Assembly: GCA_025463965.1 (NCBI GenBank)
Contig: JAODBN010000308.1
Coordinates: forward strand, 1-13,923
DNA length: 13,923 nucleotides
Source of the DNA: Acidimicrobiaceae bacterium
GTDB lineage: Bacteria > Actinomycetota > Acidimicrobiia > Acidimicrobiales > Bog-793
Reading direction: 5' to 3'
The position numbers and the translations under genes are program-made. This document shows, piece by piece, positions 1 through 7,311 of the stretch (position 1 is its first letter; every line of letters begins with the position of its first letter). Below the pieces are notes generated by a model. It was given only the letters and a program-made list of their open reading frames with translations. It had not been told where the DNA came from and did not search any database.

Positions 1-33
1 AAGCTCGTCACGGTGCATGAGCCAATCCCGTGA
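1..33 (+). CDS. ureA: Urease gamma subunit, C-terminal end (partial)
   Basis: Only the last ten codons lie in the window, reading KLVTVHEPIP and then TGA. This matches the usual urease gamma C-terminus (KLVTVHxPI). The stop overlaps the GTG start of ureB in a GTGA junction, as expected for translationally coupled urease structural genes. The gamma subunit is one of three chains of the cytoplasmic nickel enzyme that hydrolyses urea to ammonia and carbamate. The identification rests on the short tail plus position, and the rest of the gene is beyond the left edge. Confidence 0.85.
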   Translation, partial: KLVTVHEPIP

Positions 34-341
34 TCCCCGGCGAGATCTTCCCCGCCGATGCACCGGTGCCGCTGTTCGCCGGGCTCGTGACGACCACCCT
101 CGAAGTCGTGAACGAGGGCGATCGGCCCGTTCAGGTGGGCTCCCACTTCCACTTCGCCGAGGTCAACACGGCGCTGGCGTTCGACCGGGCGCGGGCGAGG
201 GGCCAGCACCTTGCCATTGCGGCAGGCACGAGCGTGCGCTTCGAGCCCGGTGTTCGCCGCCATGTCGAGCTCGTCCCTTACACCGGGGAACGGGTCGTGG
301 CGGGCTTCCGTGGCCTGGTCGCCGGGCGTCTTGATGGCTGA
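30..341 (+). CDS. ureB: Urease beta subunit
   Basis: The 103-residue product has the normal length for a separate urease beta chain. It starts with IPGEIFPADAPVPL, carries the family signature VGSHFHFAEVN at about residues 37-47 and the later RFEPG segment, and ends FRGLVAGRLDG. Beta chains are structural parts of the (alpha-beta-gamma)3 urease and do not hold the nickel centre. The GTG start at 30 shares bases with the ureA stop, and the last 8 bases overlap the start of ureC, so the three subunits should be co-translated. Separate A, B and C genes are the common bacterial arrangement. Confidence 0.97.
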   Translation: MIPGEIFPADAPVPLFAGLVTTTLEVVNEGDRPVQVGSHFHFAEVNTALAFDRARARGQHLAIAAGTSVRFEPGVRRHVELVPYTGERVVAGFRGLVAGRLDG

Positions 342-2058
342 GATCGAGCGCCAGCGCTACGTCGCGCTCTTCGGGCCGACCGTCGGGGACCGCGTGCGTT
401 TGGCCGACACCGATCTTGTGATCGAGGTTGAGGCAGATCTATGCGGCGGGCCGGGTCGGGCCGGCGACGAGGCCGTGTTCGGCGGCGGCAAGGTCATCCG
501 CGAGTCGATGGGCCAGAGCGGCCGCACCCGCGCCGAGGGCGCACTCGACACCGTCATAACCGGCGCGCTCGTGCTCGACCACTGGGGGATCGTGAAGGCG
601 GACGTCGGGATCCGCGACGGCAGGGTCAGCGCGCTCGGCAAGGCCGGCAACCCCGACGTGATGGACGGGGTCGACCCGAGGCTCGTGATCGGCCCGGGCA
701 CCGAGGTGATCGCCGGGAACGGCAAGATCCTGACCGCGGGCGCGATCGACTGTCACGTCCACCTGATCTGCCCTCAGGTGCTCGAGGAGGGCCTTGCCGC
801 TGGGGTGACCACGGTCATCGGCGGCGGCACCGGACCCGCCGAGGGCACCCGGGCGACGACGGTGACACCGGGCTCGTGGCACCTCGCCCGCATGCTTGAG
901 GCGCTCGAGGGGTGGCCGGTCAACGTGCTGTTGCTCGGCAAGGGCAACACGGTGTCCGAAGGCGCCCTCGTCGAGCAAGCCCTCGCCGGGGCAGGTGGGT
1001 TCAAGCTGCACGAGGACTGGGGCAGCACCCCCGCCGCGATCGACACCTGCCTGCGGGTCTGCGAGACGACGGGCCTCCAGGCGGCCCTACACAGCGACAC
1101 CTTGAACGAGGCCGGCTACGTCGAGACGACCTTGGCGGCCATTGCGGGACGCTGCATCCACACGTACCACACCGAAGGCGCCGGTGGCGGCCACGCTCCC
1201 GACATCATCACCGTTGCCTCGCAGCCGAACGTGCTCCCGTCCTCAACCAACCCGACCCGACCTCACACCGTGAATACCATCGCCGAGCACCTCGACATGC
1301 TCATGGTGTGCCACCACCTGAACCCCACCCTGCCCGAGGATCTCGCCTTCGCCGAGAGCAGGATCCGCCCCTCGACCATCGCCGCCGAAGACATCCTCCA
1401 CGACCTTGGGGCGATCTCGATGATCGGGTCGGACTCCCAGGCGATGGGCCGCATCGGCGAGGTGGTGTTGCGGACATGGCAGACCGCCCACGCCATGAAG
1501 CGTCGCCGCGGCCCGCTCGCCGGCGACGACGCCCGGGCCGACAACCACCGGGCTCGGCGCTACGTCGCCAAGTACACGATCTGCCCGGCCGTCGCCCACG
1601 GCCTCGAGAGCGAGATTGGCTCGGTCGAGCCGGGCAAGCTGGCCGACCTTGTGCTGTACGAGCCCGCCTTCTTCGGTGTGCGCCCGTCGCTCGTGCTGAA
1701 AGGCGGGATGATCGCCTGGGCACAGATGGGCGACGCCAACGCGTCGATCCCGACCCCTCAACCCGTGCTGCCGCGTCCGATGTTCGGGGCAGCTCCGGCG
1801 ACGGTCGGCGCGACGTCGGTGGCCTTCGTCTCCCCCGCCGCCCTCGAGGCCGGACTCGCCGAGCGCCTCGGCCTGGCCCGCCCCCTCGTCGCGGTGGCCG
1901 AGACCCGGCGGCTCACCAAGGCCGACATGCCGAACAACGCGGCGGTGCCCACGATCACGGTGGACCCGGACTCGTTCACCGTCACCGTCGACGGCGAGGC
2001 GATCACGGAGTCCCCGGCCGCCGAGCTCCCGATGGCCCAGCGCTACTTCCTGTTCTGA
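334..2058 (+). CDS. ureC: Urease alpha (catalytic) subunit
   Basis: The 574-residue product, starting at ATG 334 (MAEIERQRYVALFGPTVGDR), is of normal family length. It hydrolyses urea at a di-nickel centre. By homology with the Klebsiella enzyme (numbering +7 here), the nickel ligands are H141 and H143 (DCHVHLICPQ), carbamylated K224 (FKLHEDWG), H253 (ALHSDTLNEAGY), H279 (YHTEGAGGGHAPD) and D367 (GSDSQAMGR). H226 lies in the FKLHEDWG motif, and the active-site flap has C326-H327 (MVCHHLNPT). None is missing. The reading frame is open upstream to 211, but that part lies inside ureB and does not resemble UreC. It overlaps ureB by 8 bases and is followed 13 bases later by ureF. Confidence 0.99.
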   Translation: MAEIERQRYVALFGPTVGDRVRLADTDLVIEVEADLCGGPGRAGDEAVFGGGKVIRESMGQSGRTRAEGALDTVITGALVLDHWGIVKADVGIRDGRVSALGKAGNPDVMDGVDPRLVIGPGTEVIAGNGKILTAGAIDCHVHLICPQVLEEGLAAGVTTVIGGGTGPAEGTRATTVTPGSWHLARMLEALEGWPVNVLLLGKGNTVSEGALVEQALAGAGGFKLHEDWGSTPAAIDTCLRVCETTGLQAALHSDTLNEAGYVETTLAAIAGRCIHTYHTEGAGGGHAPDIITVASQPNVLPSSTNPTRPHTVNTIAEHLDMLMVCHHLNPTLPEDLAFAESRIRPSTIAAEDILHDLGAISMIGSDSQAMGRIGEVVLRTWQTAHAMKRRRGPLAGDDARADNHRARRYVAKYTICPAVAHGLESEIGSVEPGKLADLVLYEPAFFGVRPSLVLKGGMIAWAQMGDANASIPTPQPVLPRPMFGAAPATVGATSVAFVSPAALEAGLAERLGLARPLVAVAETRRLTKADMPNNAAVPTITVDPDSFTVTVDGEAITESPAAELPMAQRYFLF

Positions 2059-2071
2059 GCGGTCGGTCCGG

Positions 2072-2752
2072 ATGCCTGGAAACGACGCCACCTTCTTGCT
2101 GTTCGGGGACGCGCGAATGCCAACCGGCGGACACGCCCACTCGGGCGGCGTCGAGGAGGCCGCGGCGACGGGCCGGGTCCGCACGCCGGCCGCGCTGCAC
2201 ACGTTCCTCGAGGGGCGCCTCCTCACGACGGGATTGGTCGATGCCGCCCTTGCGGCCGCATCTCTCCTCGCCAGCCCCGACGCGCCCTGGGCGTCGCTCG
2301 ACGCCGAGGCGGCGGCGCGCTGTCCGTCCCCCGAGCTGCGGGCCGTCGCCCGGGCCCAAGGGCGGCGCCTGCTGCGGCTGGGCCAGCGGACCTGGCGAGC
2401 TCCGCCACTCGACGCGCTGGCGGGAGCGACAGACGGGCGCCCTATGTGGGCCGTGGCGCTCGGAGCACTCGGCGGCGCGGCCGGGCTCGAGGCGGGTCAG
2501 ATCGCAAGCGCGGCGGCGAACGCGGCGGTGACCGGTCCAGCGTGGGCGGCGGTGCGCGCCCTCAGCCTCGATCCATTCGACGTCGCGGCCGTGCTCGTGC
2601 AGCTCGCGCCGGCCCTCGAGGAGGTCGCCGGCGCTGCGGTTCTCGCGGCGCGCACCAGGCCTCTTCACCTGCTTCCCGCCGACAGCGCCCCGCTGCTCGA
2701 TCTCGGAGCCGAGCACCACGCCACCTGGGAGGTGCGTCTTTTTGCCTCGTGA
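2072..2752 (+). CDS. ureF: Urease accessory protein UreF
   Basis: The 226-residue alanine-rich helical protein begins MPGNDATFLLFGDARMPTGG and continues with HAHSGGVEEA, the N-terminal signature of actinobacterial UreF. UreF works with UreD and UreG in the apo-urease activation complex and gates the GTPase cycle of UreG during nickel delivery. It follows ureC after 13 bases with no clear Shine-Dalgarno, so coupling to ureC translation is likely. Its last 11 bases overlap the TTG start of ureG. Similarity is weak outside the N-terminal motif, as is usual for UreF, but the operon position makes the call secure. Confidence 0.92.
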   Translation: MPGNDATFLLFGDARMPTGGHAHSGGVEEAAATGRVRTPAALHTFLEGRLLTTGLVDAALAAASLLASPDAPWASLDAEAAARCPSPELRAVARAQGRRLLRLGQRTWRAPPLDALAGATDGRPMWAVALGALGGAAGLEAGQIASAAANAAVTGPAWAAVRALSLDPFDVAAVLVQLAPALEEVAGAAVLAARTRPLHLLPADSAPLLDLGAEHHATWEVRLFAS

Positions 2753-3473
2753 TGCGCAGCATGAACCGGGGGCCGAACACTCCCATCCCCACCCCCACCC
2801 CGGCGGGTCGAATAGGACCGAGCCAGGACGTCCGACGGTCGCTGCGGAGGTGCGGAGCCGGCGGCCGGTCCGCATCGGCATCGGTGGGCCCGTCGGCTCG
2901 GGCAAGACTGCCCTCGTGGCGGCGCTGTGCAAGGCGCTGGCCCAGCGGCGGTCGATGGCCGTTGTGACCAACGACATCTACACCGACGAGGACGCCCGAA
3001 TCTTGCGCCGCGAGGCGGTACTGCCAGACGAGCGGATCGTCGCCGTAGAGACGGGCTGCTGCCCGCACAGCGCGATCCGCGACGACATCAGCATGAACCT
3101 GGACGCCATCGAGTCTCTCGAGGCGCGCTTTTCGGACCTCGAGCTCGTCGTGGTGGAATCCGGCGGGGACAACTTGACCGCCACTTTCAGCTACGGGCTC
3201 GTCGACTTCCAGATCTTCGTGCTCGACGTGTCCGGCGGGGACAAGGTGCCCCGCAAGGGAGGGCCCGGGGTGACGAGCTCCGATCTGCTCGTCATCAACA
3301 AGACGGACCTCGCCCCCTTCGTCGGGGCGGACCTCGCGGTGATGGCCGCCGACGCCCGGGCCAAGCGGGGCGAGCTGCCGGTCGTCTTCACCAGCCTCGT
3401 AGAGGATCCCGTCGCTGGCGCAGTGGCGTGCTGGGTCGAGGAGCACGTGACGTGCTGGCGCGCGCACGTCTGA
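2742..3473 (+). CDS. ureG: Urease accessory GTPase UreG with His-rich N-terminus
   Basis: The 243-residue SIMIBI-class GTPase powers nickel insertion into urease. It has the Walker A loop GPVGSGKT at residues 49-56, the invariant Cys-Pro-His nickel site at 107-109 (TGCCPHSAIRDD), the family segment ESGGDNLTATFS and the guanine-specificity motif NKTD (VINKTDLAP). The TTG start at 2742 is chosen because GGGAGGT at 2727-2733 sits 8 bases upstream. The N-terminal extension of about 45 residues contains HEPGAEHSHPHPHPGG, a likely metal-binding tail; this may matter because no ureE is present. The start overlaps ureF by 11 bases and the end overlaps ureD by 22 bases. Confidence 0.97.
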   Translation: MPRDAQHEPGAEHSHPHPHPGGSNRTEPGRPTVAAEVRSRRPVRIGIGGPVGSGKTALVAALCKALAQRRSMAVVTNDIYTDEDARILRREAVLPDERIVAVETGCCPHSAIRDDISMNLDAIESLEARFSDLELVVVESGGDNLTATFSYGLVDFQIFVLDVSGGDKVPRKGGPGVTSSDLLVINKTDLAPFVGADLAVMAADARAKRGELPVVFTSLVEDPVAGAVACWVEEHVTCWRAHV

Positions 3474-4210
3474 GGATCGAGCGTGGCGGCGAGGGCCGGG
3501 CGCTCGTCCGTGATCACCGGGACGCACCCCCGGTGGCCTTCCGCCGCTGCGGGGACGAGTTCTACCTAGTCGCGACCGCTGCCAGCCCAATCGGGACCGA
3601 CGACGTAGAGGTCGAGGTAGAGATCGGCGCAGGTGCTGCGGCTGTCATTCGTAGCGTCGGCGCGACCATTGCCTACCAGTCGAGCGCAGCGCGGCTGCGC
3701 TACCTCGTCACCGTCGAGCCGGGCGCCCAGCTCGATTGGCACCTTGAGCCGCTGATCGTCACCTCACGCTGCGCGCTGCGGGTCGAGACCTCGTTGGCAC
3801 TCGGGGCGGGGTCCGCCGTGAGCTGGACCGAGGAGGTGCTGCTCGGTCGCCACGGCGAGCGACCGGGCGCGCTCGAGCACCGCTTCACGGCAGAGCACGC
3901 CGGCCGACCGCTCCTCCGTCATGACCTCTGCCTCGGCGCCGGCGCGCCGGGCTGGGACGGTCCGGCCGTGCTCGGCACGGCGCGCGCCGTGGGGGTCCGC
4001 CTCGTCGCCGGCCATCCGGTGCCCGCCGGGTCGGCCACCTCGGGTCCAGGTTGGGCCCGGATGGCGCTGGAGGGGCCGGGGTACCTGGACGTGGCTCTCG
4101 GTGCCGATCGCGACGAGTTGCGCGCTGCGCTGGAGCGAGCCGGCCGCGCGGTGCCCGCCGGCGCCAGTCCTGCTGGCGCCAGTCCTGCCGGGGGCCCGGC
4201 GGTTCCCTAG
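3452..4210 (+). CDS. ureD: Urease accessory protein UreD
   Basis: The 252-residue product starts at GTG 3452, 8 bases after a GAGGAG ribosome-binding site at 3438-3443. The frame is open further upstream, but only as a shadow of ureG. It reads LARARLRIERGGEGRALVR and later AAAVIRSVGATIAYQ and LDWHLEPLIV, the usual UreD (UreH) pattern of a beta-rich protein that forms the scaffold binding apo-urease and UreF. It is the last gene of the operon, giving the order ABCFGD. The C-terminus ends in a low-complexity Gly-Ala-Ser-Pro-Ala tail that looks dispensable. Sequence conservation in this family is low, so the call leans partly on context. Confidence 0.92.
   Translation: MLARARLRIERGGEGRALVRDHRDAPPVAFRRCGDEFYLVATAASPIGTDDVEVEVEIGAGAAAVIRSVGATIAYQSSAARLRYLVTVEPGAQLDWHLEPLIVTSRCALRVETSLALGAGSAVSWTEEVLLGRHGERPGALEHRFTAEHAGRPLLRHDLCLGAGAPGWDGPAVLGTARAVGVRLVAGHPVPAGSATSGPGWARMALEGPGYLDVALGADRDELRAALERAGRAVPAGASPAGASPAGGPAVP
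4160..4189 (+). repeat. Tandem 15-bp repeat in the ureD tail
   Basis: Two adjacent copies of GGCGCCAGTCCTGCY, differing at one base, lie at the 3' end of ureD and encode the repeated pentapeptide GASPA. The repeat is in frame, so changes in copy number would only lengthen or shorten the tail. Confidence 0.8.
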
Positions 4211-4336
4211 GGCTCAGATCAACTTCTCGACTGACGAGTTGGCGTCGCTGAGTTCACGACTCGTCGTGCGGCCCGGCTAGACCCATCGCGCACGTTCGCC
4301 GCACCGGCCCAGATCGTCGAGACGCCTGGCCGTGGC

Positions 4337-4349
4337 TACAGTTCTCCTC
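4337..4349 (+). promoter_or_regulatory. Candidate leaderless promoter -10 of the phoU-DUF47 gene
   Basis: TACAGT at 4337-4342 fits the TAnnnT -10 pattern, and exactly 7 bases separate it from the GTG at 4350. This is the usual layout of actinobacterial leaderless transcripts in which RNA starts at the start codon. No Shine-Dalgarno is visible upstream of 4350 and the -35 region is weak. The 139-base gap after ureD also argues for an independent promoter. Confidence 0.4.
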
Positions 4350-5693
4350 GTGTCTGGGCTTTCCTCCGAACGACAGCGATTCCGAGCTGAAGTCGATCGA
4401 GAGACGGTGCTGCTTTTCACGATGGTCTCCGAAACACTGTCTCGCGCCACGACGGCTCTTCTAGGTCAAGACGTGGACCTGGCCGAGCAAGTGATAGCCG
4501 GGGACCAGTCCATCGACGAGCGCTGCGACGAGCTGACCGGTCTCTTGAAGGAGGGACTGACGCAGGCGTCCCAGGATTCCGAAGAGCTTGAGGCTCTCGT
4601 CTCCATCTTGCAGATGGTCCCCGAGCTCGAGCGCAGCGCTGACCTCGCCGAGCACATCGCGCGCCGAACCCTGCAAGGCCTCGGTGGGGTCATCACGCCC
4701 GAGAGCCGGGGGCTCATCCAATCGATGAGCGACGTCACTATCCGAATGTGGCAGGTCGCCACCCGTGCCTACCAAGAGCGTTCCCGCGATGCTGGATTCC
4801 AGTTAAGCGATGCCGACGACCAGCTCGACCGGCTGGCCACCCAGCTCGTCTCCCAAGGAGCAGAGGGAGCCGAGCCGCGCGTCGCCATGGACCTTGCCCT
4901 CATCGCTCGGTTCTACGAACGACTTGGTGATCACGCCGTGAATCTCGCCAGGCGCGTTGATGCGATGGCCGCTCCGCGCCGGCTATCCACGGCGAGGTTC
5001 TTCTCGCAGCGTCCACCTCGGGCTGGCGCCAAACAGGCAGCTGGCCCGCAGCGGCGTGGCCTGCTGAAGCGCCTTCGGAGTCTTCACTTGATGCCCACCG
5101 ACGATGAGTTCTTCGAGTTGTTCCAAGCCGCCGCGGCCAACGCTCGAGACGGCGCCGACGAGCTGAGCAAGCTGACTGCATCCTTCAGCGACGTCGACGC
5201 GCACTGCGACAGCATCCGAGCGATAGAGCATCGAGGCGACCAGTACACCGTCGAGGTACTGCGCCGGCTCGACACGAGCTTCATCACTCCGTACGACCGC
5301 GAGGACATCCACGCCCTCGCCGAAGAGCACGATGACGTCGTCGACCACATCTACTACGCAGCGTCGCTCATCCAGCTCGCGCACCTCGCGGATCCCCTGC
5401 CGGAGCTGAGCGAGCAGTCGAAGGTGCTGGTGGCCATGACCGACGAGCTCGAATCTCTGATGGGCGGCCTGCGCTCTGGCTCGGGTGCTCGGCACCGCCT
5501 CGAGCGCATCGAGCACCTCGAGCGCGAGGGCGATGCAATCTTTCGCCGGAGCTTGGGGCGGCTGTTCAGCGGTGAGTACGAAGCGCTCAAGGTCATCGTG
5601 TGGAAGGACATCGTCCAGGCGATCGAAGACTCACTGAACGCCGTGGAGGACGTGTCAGATGTCGTCGAGTCGATCCTGGTGAAGAACTCCTAG
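4350..5693 (+). CDS. PhoU-DUF47 fusion protein, phosphate uptake regulator
   Basis: The 447-residue soluble helical protein has two parts. Residues about 10-205 form a PhoU domain with its two metal-binding ExxxD motifs, E94-D98 (ELERSADLAEHIA) and E190-D194 (YERLGDHAVNLARRV). A basic linker leads to a DUF47/UPF0111 domain at about 238-447 with DEFFELF, EHRGDQYTVEVLRRL, FITPYDREDIHALA and a C-terminal VWKDIVQAIEDSLNAVEDV. PhoU proteins restrain phosphate uptake and signalling, and DUF47 proteins are typical partners of Pit permeases, so this protein probably controls the Pit permease encoded just downstream on the other strand. GTG 4332 is an alternative start 18 bases earlier, but it would lie upstream of the -10 box. 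Having both domains in one chain is uncommon in my experience. Confidence 0.9.
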   Translation: MSGLSSERQRFRAEVDRETVLLFTMVSETLSRATTALLGQDVDLAEQVIAGDQSIDERCDELTGLLKEGLTQASQDSEELEALVSILQMVPELERSADLAEHIARRTLQGLGGVITPESRGLIQSMSDVTIRMWQVATRAYQERSRDAGFQLSDADDQLDRLATQLVSQGAEGAEPRVAMDLALIARFYERLGDHAVNLARRVDAMAAPRRLSTARFFSQRPPRAGAKQAAGPQRRGLLKRLRSLHLMPTDDEFFELFQAAAANARDGADELSKLTASFSDVDAHCDSIRAIEHRGDQYTVEVLRRLDTSFITPYDREDIHALAEEHDDVVDHIYYAASLIQLAHLADPLPELSEQSKVLVAMTDELESLMGGLRSGSGARHRLERIEHLEREGDAIFRRSLGRLFSGEYEALKVIVWKDIVQAIEDSLNAVEDVSDVVESILVKNS

Positions 5694-5704
5694 CCCTGCG
5701 GCCT

Positions 5705-6700
5705 TCAACCCACGATGGCCCGAACCAGCTGATAGGCCAACCACGCCGAGCAACCGGCGCCCGGGATGGTCAGCACCCACGCCATCCCGATCTGTCGAGC
5801 TACTCCCCACTTGACCGCGCTCGCCCGTCGGCTCGCTCCGACCCCCATGATCGACGAGGTCATGACGTGGGTCGATGAGACCGGGATTGCGTACGCGTAA
5901 GCCGACACCAGCAGGACCGCTGACGTAGCCGTCTGTGCAGCAAAGCCCCTCGGGGGATCGAGCGCCGTGATGCGACTGCCCAAGGTGCGGATGATCCGCC
6001 AGCCACCCGCGAACGTCCCAAGTCCCATGGCACTCGCGGCTGCGAGGATCACCCAGAGCGGTACATGAAAGGCGCTCAGGTGGCCCGTGGCGACCAGCGC
6101 CAGGGTGACGATTCCCATCGTCTTCTGGGCGTCTTGGGTGCCGTGGCTGAATGCGACCGCTGCGGAAGACAAGGGCTGTAACCGTCGAAACCGTCGGTTG
6201 ACCACGTTGGGTCTCGCGCGCCTGAACGCCCAGAGGATCCCGACCATGAGGAGGTAGCCGAGGAGAAGACCGATGAATGGCGAGGCCAGCATCGGCAAGA
6301 CGACCTTGTTGAGCACTCCCCGCCACTCCACCGAGATCGATGAGGCCAGTCCCGCCCCGACCAGGCCTCCAATGAGCGCGTGCGTCGAGGAGGAAGGCAA
6401 CGACAGGCGCCAGGTGATGAGATTCCAAGCGATCGCCCCGAGTAGGGCGGCGAAGATGATCGCCAATCCGTGCGAGCCGCTCGGGGGCGAGATGATCCCC
6501 TGCCCCACCGTGGCAGCCACCTTCGTCGAAACCAGAGCGCCGACCACATTGAGCACGGCTGCCATCGCGAGGGCGGTCAGTGGTCGCAGGGCTCGCGTGG
6601 TGATCGACACCGCGATCGCGTTCGCCGCGTCGTGAAAACCGTTCGTGAAGTCGAACAGCAGTGCTACCGCGACAAAGAGGATGAGGCCGGCTGTCTGCAT
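5705..6700 (-). CDS. pit: Pit-type inorganic phosphate permease
   Basis: The 331-residue integral membrane protein is of usual length for short actinobacterial Pit permeases (PHO4 family), which take up phosphate, often as metal-phosphate, using the proton gradient. It shows both inverted repeats of the family: FDFTNGFHDAANAIA with SSSTHALIGGLVGAG in the first half, and FSHGTQDAQKTMGI with PVSSTHVMTSSIMGVG in the second. About ten hydrophobic segments are readable. ATG 6700 is chosen because MQTAGLILFVAVALLFDF starts the first membrane helix; longer starts add an unrelated basic stretch. No Shine-Dalgarno is visible. The gene ends 11 bases from the end of the PhoU-DUF47 gene, tail to tail, with no evident terminator between them. 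Confidence 0.96.
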   Translation of the reverse strand: MQTAGLILFVAVALLFDFTNGFHDAANAIAVSITTRALRPLTALAMAAVLNVVGALVSTKVAATVGQGIISPPSGSHGLAIIFAALLGAIAWNLITWRLSLPSSSTHALIGGLVGAGLASSISVEWRGVLNKVVLPMLASPFIGLLLGYLLMVGILWAFRRARPNVVNRRFRRLQPLSSAAVAFSHGTQDAQKTMGIVTLALVATGHLSAFHVPLWVILAAASAMGLGTFAGGWRIIRTLGSRITALDPPRGFAAQTATSAVLLVSAYAYAIPVSSTHVMTSSIMGVGASRRASAVKWGVARQIGMAWVLTIPGAGCSAWLAYQLVRAIVG

Positions 6701-6853
6701 CGGTAGGGGAAGGAGAGTAGTGCGTTGAGCCGCTCGCGGGCCACACGTCATTTCCCGGCTGCTGGCTTGCTGCCCACCCTGACGGGTCCTCGACCGTTGG
6801 TCATCCACCGCCAGGTCTCGCCACGCAGGAAGTCACCCCTCCAGAACATCTGG
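6701..6853. other. Divergent intergenic region between pit and the YCII gene
   Basis: This stretch should hold the pit promoter on the minus strand; TACTCT (revcomp of 6714-6719), 13 bases before the pit ATG, is a possible -10, but no convincing -35 accompanies it. A 44-codon minus-strand reading frame (6748-6882) runs through it without a ribosome-binding site. Nothing else was recognised. Confidence 0.35.
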
Positions 6854-6880
6854 TGTCGATTTGGCCGCTGCTCATCCGTC
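6854..6880 (+). promoter_or_regulatory. Candidate ECF42-type promoter of the YCII-sigma operon
   Basis: TGTCGA at 6854-6859 is followed after 17 bases by CGTC at 6877-6880. As I recall from published work on ECF42 sigma factors in Streptomyces, TGTCGA at -35 and CGA/TC at -10 are the conserved promoter elements upstream of the associated DGPF gene. Position, spacing and orientation all fit transcription of the YCII gene at 6925, with a leader of roughly 40 bases carrying AAAGGA at 6911-6916 as ribosome-binding site. The sigma factor in the same operon would then activate its own expression. Confidence 0.6.
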
Positions 6881-6924
6881 ATTTGGGTGACAGAATCGAA
6901 ACGCGATCCGAAAGGACGGCAACC

Positions 6925-7311
6925 GTGCGATACGCCCTTCTGCTTCACTACCCCGAGCCGACCGCCGAGGAGCTCGGTCCCGAGGCCCTCGCCGAGGGAA
7001 TGCGCGCATTCGACGCATACGCGAAGGCTCTCGACGAGGCGGGCGTGCTCGCCAGTGCCGAGGTGCTCCAGCAGTCGAACGCGACCACCACTGTCAGCCT
7101 CACCGGCGGAGAGTTCGTCGTGCAGGACGGCCCGTTCGCCGACACCAAAGAGCAGCTCGGCGGGTCATTCGTCATCGACGTCTCCGATCTCGACGCCGCG
7201 ATCGAGTGGGCGAGGCGGGCACCAGCGGTGTCTTGGGGCCACGTGGAGATTCGGCCGACTGCGATTCGTTACGTGGACGGCGCGTGGCAGGGAGCACAAC
7301 CGGTCAAGTGA
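6925..7311 (+). CDS. YCII/DGPF-domain protein
   Basis: The 128-residue protein starts RYALLLHYPEPTAEELG and carries the family signature QDGPFADTKEQLGGSFVID around residues 70-88. YCII-related proteins are small ferredoxin-like folds with a conserved His/Asp pair of uncertain catalytic role. DGPF members are the standard genomic companions of ECF42 sigma factors and are their usual regulatory targets. GTG 6925 is chosen for the AAAGGA ribosome-binding site 8 bases upstream; longer starts have none and would overlap the promoter. The stop overlaps the GTG of the sigma gene in a GTGA junction, so the pair is translationally coupled. The biochemical function is unknown. Confidence 0.92.
   Translation: MRYALLLHYPEPTAEELGPEALAEGMRAFDAYAKALDEAGVLASAEVLQQSNATTTVSLTGGEFVVQDGPFADTKEQLGGSFVIDVSDLDAAIEWARRAPAVSWGHVEIRPTAIRYVDGAWQGAQPVK

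Noticed and set aside
1243..2226. 327-codon open frame on the minus strand across ureC and ureF
   Set aside because: Antisense to certain genes in high-GC DNA, with Arg/Gly-rich composition and no domain pattern.
912..2531. 539-codon plus-strand frame over ureC and ureF
   Set aside because: Shadow frame with Arg/His/Pro-rich low-complexity sequence; UreC in the other frame has all active-site motifs.
2927..3451. Upstream extension of the ureD frame
   Set aside because: It lies within ureG in another frame and has a low-complexity Arg/Gly composition; GTG 3452 with GAGGAG is the proper start.
4233..4265. Inverted repeat GACGAGT / ACTCGTC after ureD, considered as a terminator
   Set aside because: Only 7 bp with a 19-base loop and no T tract.
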